Positions 27,641-28,213 of a stretch of 28,213 nt of DNA are shown in pieces; the first letter of the stretch is position 1, and every line of letters starts with the position of its first letter. The notes under the pieces are model-generated. The model was not told the origin of the DNA. It did not search any database and saw only the letters and a program-made list of their open reading frames with translations. This DNA comes from a virus. The position numbers and the translations under genes are program-made. The stretch lies in the IMG/VR virus record IMGVR_UViG_3300002144_000048, positions 1-28,213 of that record. One strand, 5' to 3'.

Positions 27641-28213
27641 ATGTTAAGCTTTAAGAGGTTTATAACAGAGCAGGAGAATACCGTGGTTTGGTCAGATTTA
27701 AAACACGTTGATTTGACCAAAAGAAACGGAGAAAGACTGCAGCGTTTTTTACAGATGGTAAAAGATCAAGCAGAGTTCTTTACCAAAAAGGGCGTTATAA
27801 AAATTAATAAGAATGAATATGAAAGGCTCTCTGTTGAGATGCCTTCAAAAGGCTATAGCACTACTATTAAAGCTGGTTCATTTAATTTAAAATACCCTGC
27901 CGACTTTTATAAAACTCCTGAATTTGGTGGTAAAGGTAAAGGCGCAGGCACAGCTAAAGAGGACTACGAACTAAATTCTTTACAAAAACAGATTGCTGCT
28001 GAGAAAATAAGAATTGGGCAACAAGAACTTAATATAAAAGTTGGTAGAACTATTTACAAAGTTACTGATGCCGAATCTACTCCTGGTACACCTAAATCAG
28101 ATTTTCATTTAATTGATGCGACTGGAAAAGAAGTTGTTTGGATCTCTCACAAGGTAGGTAGTAAGCCATCTGATGTGCAACAATGGGGAGGTATTTCAGA
28201 TAGAAAAGAACCT
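27641..28213 (+). CDS. Late protein with capsid-targeting-like N-terminus (3' truncated by the window)
   Basis: The first 191 residues of a longer protein; the frame stays open to the right edge. AAGG precedes ATG 27641. The start MLSFKRFITEQE resembles the T4 capsid-targeting sequence (MKTFKEFI..E type) that carries internal proteins into the prohead and is cut by the gp21 protease after a hydrophobic-x-E site; ITE-Q fits. Further on, KVGRTIYKVTDAESTPGTPK and SDFHLIDATGKEVVWISHK form an acidic strand pair of the D-x(n)-E-x-x-x-S/K kind seen in restriction-like nucleases, but the family is not proven. A late promoter agrees with a virion protein. Confidence 0.7.
   Translation, partial: MLSFKRFITEQENTVVWSDLKHVDLTKRNGERLQRFLQMVKDQAEFFTKKGVIKINKNEYERLSVEMPSKGYSTTIKAGSFNLKYPADFYKTPEFGGKGKGAGTAKEDYELNSLQKQIAAEKIRIGQQELNIKVGRTIYKVTDAESTPGTPKSDFHLIDATGKEVVWISHKVGSKPSDVQQWGGISDRKEP

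Noticed and set aside
1-28213. tRNA genes, CRISPR arrays, insertion sequences, integrase and attachment sites
   Set aside because: I saw no cloverleaf-like gaps, regular spacer repeats, transposase or integrase motifs, or flanking duplications; the genes leave almost no unused space and the longest gap, 22225-22410, is filled by promoters.
1-28213. Cyanobacterial host
   Set aside because: No photosynthesis or pentose-phosphate phage genes seen in the window; the marine T4-like character alone does not decide the host.

Overview
The window is an AT-rich, almost gap-free stretch of a T4-like tailed phage genome (myovirus type). Three signature T4 proteins are recognisable end to end: family-B DNA polymerase gp43, the UvsX recombinase and the gp41 replicative helicase. 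Start and stop codons overlap constantly (ATGA, GTGA, TAATG), operons are long, and there are three exact copies of the T4 late-promoter octamer TATAAATA. No ribosomal, tRNA or host housekeeping loci are visible. The gene set (Hsp20, ThyX, MazG, nucleotide-sugar enzymes, SleB-type lysin) resembles marine T4-like phages. A DUF1127 gene, common in Proteobacteria and especially Alphaproteobacteria, hints at an alphaproteobacterial host. No photosynthesis genes are present, so a cyanobacterial host is not supported. Host assignment is inference.

Layout. (1) 1-1420: tail end of an unidentified upstream gene, then a late-promoter operon with Hsp20, a small protein, a DUF1127 protein and an 85-aa protein, closed by a strong terminator. 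(2) 1466-4066: gp43 behind a consensus sigma70-type promoter. (3) 4065-8765: one tightly overlapping operon starting with a primase-like protein, then a carbohydrate block: cupin of mannose-6-phosphate-isomerase type, small HAD phosphatase, class I fructose-bisphosphate aldolase, eukaryote-like phosphomannomutase, cytidylyltransferase, and a MIP18-family Fe-S assembly protein. (4) 8790-9714: a putative glycosyltransferase carrying a gp43-like C-terminal clamp-binding tail. (5) 9711-12153: small acidic proteins, MazG and a TET-associated-type glycosyltransferase. (6) 12164-15330: an apparent type II restriction-modification pair (EcoRI-like nuclease plus D12-class adenine methyltransferase), a UDP-uronate epimerase and a RecB/Cas4-like nuclease. 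(7) 15334-20979: UDP-glucose dehydrogenase, UvsX, gp41, ThyX and small genes. (8) 20969-22224, minus strand: four membrane or exported proteins (small exported protein, coiled-coil membrane protein, holin-like, EF-hand membrane protein). (9) 22354-24106: divergent SleB-type lysin and small genes. (10) 24116-27591: an SF2 helicase fused to an HNH nuclease, and small proteins, each behind strong early-type promoters. (11) 27607-28213: a late gene running off the end whose N-terminus resembles a T4 capsid-targeting sequence.

How they may work together (inference). Early genes make the replication machinery and DNA-directed nucleases and modifiers. The restriction-modification operon and the helicase-HNH gene share an unusual palindrome-promoter-leader cassette, suggesting co-regulated attack on host or rival DNA while phage DNA is protected by methylation. 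Two glycosyltransferase-like proteins plus two sets of sugar-activating enzymes could supply a glycosylated DNA base, as T4 does by another route. The tail shared by the polymerase and one glycosyltransferase would place that enzyme on the sliding clamp. Late genes (Hsp20 operon, lysis block, putative injected protein) carry T4-type late promoters.
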